Part shown: positions 28,935 through 32,137 of the stretch, in pieces
How the letters are laid out: each line of letters opens with the position of its first letter
Position numbering within the stretch: position 1 is the stretch's first letter
IMG/VR virus record: IMGVR_UViG_3300031749_000022
Span: 1-32,137 of that record
Length of the DNA stretch: 32,137 nucleotides
Direction: 5' to 3' (one strand)
Origin: a virus
The notes under the pieces: generated by a model
The model's input: the letters and a program-made list of their open reading frames with translations, nothing else
Databases searched by the model: none
Told to the model about the DNA's origin: nothing
Translations under genes and position numbers: made by a program

Positions 28935-29516
28935 ATGACCGATTTACTCAGAAACATCGCGCAGCGCCTGCGCATGATGATCGGACGCGGACGAGTGACA
29001 TTCGCCGACGATTCGGGGTCCGTCCAGATTATCCAGGTGCAATTAGGCCCGCTCGAGACCAACGATTGCCTTCGACTCGCGGAATTCGGCTTCACGAGCA
29101 ATCCGCCCGTCGGCTCTGACGTTGCCGCAATTTTCATCGGAGGAGATCGCTCGAACGGGATCATCATCGCGACTGGTAATCAGACGTTGCGACTGAAGAA
29201 TCTTTTGCCCGGCGAATCGGCGCTCTATGACGCACTGGGAAAGTACATCTACCTGACCGAGAACGGAATCGAGATCGAGGCGAATGGACAGCCAGTCATG
29301 ATCAACAGCGCCAGCGCGATGACGGTCAATGCGGCCACTGAGGTGGTTCTGAACACGCCGAATTTGCAGGTCAACGGAAACATCACCGCTTCCGGCGAAA
29401 TTTCCGACCAGAACGGTGCAAAAGGGACGTTGCAGCACATTCGGGATAACTACGATAGCCACACTCACATTGACGCACAAGGCGGCAATACGGGTGCGCC
29501 GAGCAATACGTTATGA
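28935..29516 (+). CDS. Tail spike / baseplate assembly protein gp45-like, 193 aa
   Basis: The N-terminal OB domain ('RVTFADDSGSVQIIQVQLGPLETNDCLRLAEFGFTSNPPVGSDVAAIFIGGDRSNGIIIATG' features, 20-81) is the Mu gp45 pattern. It is followed by a narrow beta-helical part ('GIEIEANGQPVMINSASAMTVNAATEVVLNTPNLQVNGN'). The tip 'NYDSHTHIDAQGG' contains the His-x-His (176 and 178) that binds iron in the spike of Mu-type and P2-type phages. The trimer pierces the outer membrane. It overlaps the next start by 4 bases. Confidence 0.92.
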   Translation: MTDLLRNIAQRLRMMIGRGRVTFADDSGSVQIIQVQLGPLETNDCLRLAEFGFTSNPPVGSDVAAIFIGGDRSNGIIIATGNQTLRLKNLLPGESALYDALGKYIYLTENGIEIEANGQPVMINSASAMTVNAATEVVLNTPNLQVNGNITASGEISDQNGAKGTLQHIRDNYDSHTHIDAQGGNTGAPSNTL

Positions 29517-29956
29517 GCGACATATCTACTCTTTGGAACCCCGCGACTCAGCATGCTGACTGGGCCATGGAAGGCTATCAGCTGCAGACTGGCGATGATC
29601 TGTTTACCGCTGTATTAATCAGCCTTTTCACAGATCGCACAGCCAATCCGGACGACGTCATTCCTGATGGGAGCGGAGATCCCCGTGGATGGTGGGGAGA
29701 TGATCCTCAATATCCGATCGGCAGCCGGTTATGGCTGCTATCAAGATCGAAAGAGACGCAGCAGGTCCCGGCGCTAGCCCAGGATTATGTAGCCGAGGCT
29801 CTCCAGTGGCTGATTGACGACGGGGTAGTGGCTTCGTTCGACATTCTTTGCGAGTGGACGAGGCCGTCCATGCTCGGCATTCAGGTGGTCGCTAACAAAA
29901 TGGACGGTACGACCGCTTCCATGAATTTCAACTGGGCGTGGCGAGGAATACAATAA
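29513..29956 (+). CDS. Baseplate protein gp46-like, 147 aa
   Basis: The sequence matches the Mu gp46 family: 'LQTGDDLFTAVLISLFTDRTANPDDVIPDG' features (22-49), 'DPRGWWGDD...GSRLWLLSRSKETQQV' (52-81), and 'YVAEALQWLIDDGVV' (87-101). It is the wedge protein equivalent to gpW of P2/T4 gp25. The ATG overlaps the stop of gp45, and the TAA overlaps the next ATG by one base. Confidence 0.92.
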   Translation: MSDISTLWNPATQHADWAMEGYQLQTGDDLFTAVLISLFTDRTANPDDVIPDGSGDPRGWWGDDPQYPIGSRLWLLSRSKETQQVPALAQDYVAEALQWLIDDGVVASFDILCEWTRPSMLGIQVVANKMDGTTASMNFNWAWRGIQ

Positions 29957-31086
29957 TGCCGTGGACTAGACCTCAACTTAGCGAACTTAGAAACGGCGTG
30001 GCGCAGGACATTGCGTCCGCGATACCGGGCTCGGATCCGTTGCTGCGTTTCGCCAATTTACGGATCATGGGAAATGTGCAGGCAGGCCTCGCGCATCTGC
30101 ATTATGGTTATCTTGATTATATTGCGCTCCAATCCAACCCATTTACGGCAACAGATGAATATTTAGAGGCATGGGCGGCTCTTAAAAATATTTTTCGGGA
30201 GCCAGCCACATCCGCGTCCGGTCAAATCACTTTTCAGGCGACGCCAAACATTGCTCTGATTCCGTCCGGAACGCCGATAACTCGAGGAGATGGCGTAGGC
30301 TGCACGACAACTGCAGATGCAACTTCCAACTCCAGTGGCATAGTAGTTGTGTCGGCGACGATTGATGCAGATCCTTCAGGCCTGACTGGCGCCTTCGGTA
30401 ATACTGCAGTCGGCGTAACCATGACGCTCGGCATTTCTATCGCCGGTGTCAAATCTTCCGGTACTGTGACAACTGCATTTACTGGAGGCGCAGACATCGA
30501 GCTTGATAGCAGCCTTCGATCCAGAATGCTTGAGGCATATCAAAAAACCCCCCAGGGCGGCGCAAAAGCCGATTACGAAATTTGGGCCCGAGAAGTTCCC
30601 GGCGTAACGAGATCATGGTGCAACCCACTCGGTGCCGGATCAGGGACTGTCGTTGTTTATATCATGCTTGACCAAGCAGAAAGCGCATTTAATGGCTTTC
30701 CACAAGGAACGAATGGCGTGGCAACAAACGAGCCGAGAGATACACCTGCAACTGGTGATCAATTGATCGTGGCGAACTATATCTATGCTCTGCGGCCCGC
30801 AACAGCTCTGGTGTATATCGTTTCGCCAGTTGCCTATCCGGTTAACTTTACGATTAGCGGACTGTCAGCAGCTTCTTCGTCAACCCAAGCTGCAATTTCC
30901 CAAGCCATATCCGGTGTTTTTCAGTTAGCAGGGACGCCACTAGGGGGAACTGTCGATCTTGATCTTATCGAATCTGCCATTGCGGCAATTCCAGGAACAT
31001 CAGGATTCGTCATCACATCACCTGCCGGAAACATTGTCACAACGATTGGCCAGCTTCCTGTCTTGGGGACGGTGACCTATGCGTAA
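29956..31086 (+). CDS. Baseplate J-like protein (Mu gp47), 376 aa
   Basis: I start it at the ATG at 29956 with GAGG 9 bases upstream; a GTG at 29938 lies within the previous gene. The protein has the Baseplate_J pattern: 'LLRFANLRIMGNVQAGLAHLHYGYLDYIALQ', 'EYLEAWAALKNIFREPATSASGQITFQA' (about 63-90), 'IPSGTPITRGDGVGC', 'RMLEAYQKTPQGGAKADYEIWAREVPGVTRSWC' and 'VVVYIMLD'. It forms the main wedge element of the baseplate. It overlaps the gp48-like gene by 8 bases. From here on the base composition becomes slightly more AT-rich. Confidence 0.92.
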   Translation: MPWTRPQLSELRNGVAQDIASAIPGSDPLLRFANLRIMGNVQAGLAHLHYGYLDYIALQSNPFTATDEYLEAWAALKNIFREPATSASGQITFQATPNIALIPSGTPITRGDGVGCTTTADATSNSSGIVVVSATIDADPSGLTGAFGNTAVGVTMTLGISIAGVKSSGTVTTAFTGGADIELDSSLRSRMLEAYQKTPQGGAKADYEIWAREVPGVTRSWCNPLGAGSGTVVVYIMLDQAESAFNGFPQGTNGVATNEPRDTPATGDQLIVANYIYALRPATALVYIVSPVAYPVNFTISGLSAASSSTQAAISQAISGVFQLAGTPLGGTVDLDLIESAIAAIPGTSGFVITSPAGNIVTTIGQLPVLGTVTYA

Positions 31087-31681
31087 TAGACGCTCTCCCC
31101 TCTATGTTGCAAGTGACTATCAGAACGCCATGCTTGCACTCATGCCGAGAGGCCGCGCATGGTCAAAAGATCCCGATTCAGTGCAATCAATTGTGTTTAG
31201 TGCGCTTTCTCGCGTTTATGAGCGTTCGACGTCAGATGCCATCAATCTTCTGACAGATGCTTTTCCTGTCTCGGCGGTCAGCATGTTGCCAGAATGGGAA
31301 GCTACACTTGGCCTCCCCGACATTTGTGATGGAATCGATCCCGCATATCAAGCAAGGCAGTCGCATGTTGTGGCCAAATTTGCTGGAACTGGCGGCCAAT
31401 CGATCCCTTATTTATCTGGATATGCTTCAAAACTTGGATATACGGTAACCACTACTGAATTTTCACCATTCCGTTTTGGTCGGTCTTTTGGGCAACTTCT
31501 TAACGGAGACGACTGGGCTTATGCGCTGCAAATTAATGCACCATTGTTTTCTGAACAGATATTTTCCCTAGGATCATCCGGGTTTGGCGAGCCTTTCGCA
31601 AGCTGGAGCAATGCAACGCTCGAATGCGTGATGCGAGAAATCGCGCCAGCACATGCAGCACTTATTTTCTCTTACTCGTGA
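31079..31681 (+). CDS. Baseplate/tail fibre connector (Mu gp48, DUF2313/YmfQ-like), 200 aa
   Basis: The start 'YQNAMLALMPRGRAWSKD' (14-31) and 'LLTDAFPVSAVSMLPEWEATLGLPD' (57-81) are the classic DUF2313 motifs, followed by 'RQSHVVAKFAGTGGQSIPYLSGYASKLGY'. A C-terminal beta-rich part ends with 'APAHAALIFSYS'. The protein joins the baseplate wedge to tail fibres. The ATG lies in the end of the gp47 gene; the 200-residue length is normal for the family. Confidence 0.9.
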   Translation: MRNRRSPLYVASDYQNAMLALMPRGRAWSKDPDSVQSIVFSALSRVYERSTSDAINLLTDAFPVSAVSMLPEWEATLGLPDICDGIDPAYQARQSHVVAKFAGTGGQSIPYLSGYASKLGYTVTTTEFSPFRFGRSFGQLLNGDDWAYALQINAPLFSEQIFSLGSSGFGEPFASWSNATLECVMREIAPAHAALIFSYS

Positions 31682-31695
31682 TCGGAAAGTAATTC

Positions 31696-32137
31696 ATGGA
31701 AAGAATAATCGCAACAAATTCTGTGCCATTATCTGGAGCTGACGCGGCTCCTGTATCTGGCACACCGCAGTATGCGACGAGTGGCAATCCTGCCTTGGGC
31801 ATTCCTGCGACGCAGTTCCCGGCTTATGCCTGGAATATGATCCAGGAAGAAATGATGGCAATTTTGGCCGCGGCGCGTATTGCACCTGATCGAACGAACA
31901 ATGGTCAGGTACTCGCGGCGATCGAAAATCTAATCCAGGCAAGGGCCGGAAATTACGCGCTTGATACCGGGGTTGCAAACGCCTATGTAATTGCGCTCAG
32001 CCCAGCCGTTTCGGCATACACAAACGGCCTGTCGATTCGGCTCAAATTTGCACATTCCAACACCGGCGCGTCTACCATCGATGCTGGAGCTGGCGTGGTC
32101 CCCCTGCTCAACGACGAGGGAGCAGCCCTCGTCGCCG
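31696..32137 (+). CDS. Tail fibre protein, N-terminal part, cut by the window edge
   Basis: GGAAAG lies 7 bases before an ATG at 31696, and 147 codons are visible before the window ends. The N-terminus is Ala/Gly/Pro-rich ('AAPVSGTPQYATSGNPALGIPATQFPAYAWNMIQEEMMAIL') and includes the 'ATQFPAYAWNMIQEEMMAILAAARIAPDRTNNGQVLAAI' type segment seen in phage tail fibres, where it anchors the fibre to the baseplate. Repetitive beta structure follows ('YTNGLSIRLKFAHSNTGASTIDAGAG'), which is typical of the fibre shaft. Receptor specificity lies outside the window. Confidence 0.85.
   Translation, partial: MERIIATNSVPLSGADAAPVSGTPQYATSGNPALGIPATQFPAYAWNMIQEEMMAILAAARIAPDRTNNGQVLAAIENLIQARAGNYALDTGVANAYVIALSPAVSAYTNGLSIRLKFAHSNTGASTIDAGAGVVPLLNDEGAALVA

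Noticed and set aside
1-32137. Integrase, attachment sites, CRISPR arrays, tRNA genes, insertion sequences and lysis genes
   Set aside because: I looked for them and found no sequence that would support any of these; the att sites and lysis cassette are probably outside the window.

Overview
The window is an almost complete early-to-late stretch of a temperate contractile-tailed (myovirus-type) phage, most likely an integrated prophage. Gene order, a lambda-like repressor/Cro switch and protein style suggest a Gram-negative, probably betaproteobacterial host of moderate GC; the genus cannot be fixed from the sequence. No integrase, lysis gene, tRNA, CRISPR array or clear host gene is visible. 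Both window edges cut through genes, so the element continues on both sides.

Layout. (1) 1-4657, minus strand: a leftward early operon starting from a promoter at 4817-4845. It encodes two DUF1566-like proteins, small membrane and soluble proteins, a winged-helix-like protein and a 531-residue ParB-like protein with an added cysteine cluster. Hairpin terminators follow two of the genes. (2) 5012-5980, minus: a membrane protein with zinc-ribbon, OB-fold-like and LprI-like domains and its own terminator, a candidate lysogenic-conversion gene. (3) 6114-6776: a divergent repressor / YdaS-Cro switch with two 17-bp operators. The same operator pair, in the same arrangement, sits on the leftward promoter. 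(4) 6773-8692: small early genes reading right, interrupted by two reverse-strand genes that overlap their neighbours' 3' ends. (5) 8689-11043: a Toprim plus P4/VapE-type primase-helicase. (6) 11044-11390: a gene-free region holding a 288-bp nested palindrome built from ten copies of the octamer GGTTGGAC (both orientations) around a 43-bp perfect alternating pyrimidine-purine tract. This is the most striking element of the window and a good candidate for the phage replication origin. (7) 11391-12217: two small genes, a Q-like antiterminator, a strong promoter in the end of that gene and an intrinsic terminator just behind it, the layout of lambda pR'/tR'. (8) 12243-21478: a lambda-type head module (terminase small and large, W, portal, S49 protease, scaffold, decoration protein, major capsid, FI position, FII). 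(9) 21480-32137: a Mu-type contractile tail module (gp37-like, DUF2635, sheath, tube, frameshifted chaperone, tape measure, gpN, gpP, gp45-gp48, tail fibre).

How it works together (inference). The repressor holds both early promoters off. On induction Cro and the early genes are made, the primase-helicase acts on the adjacent iteron palindrome, and the Q-like protein lets RNA polymerase read from the late promoter through the terminators at 12187, 19674 and 22344 to express head and tail.
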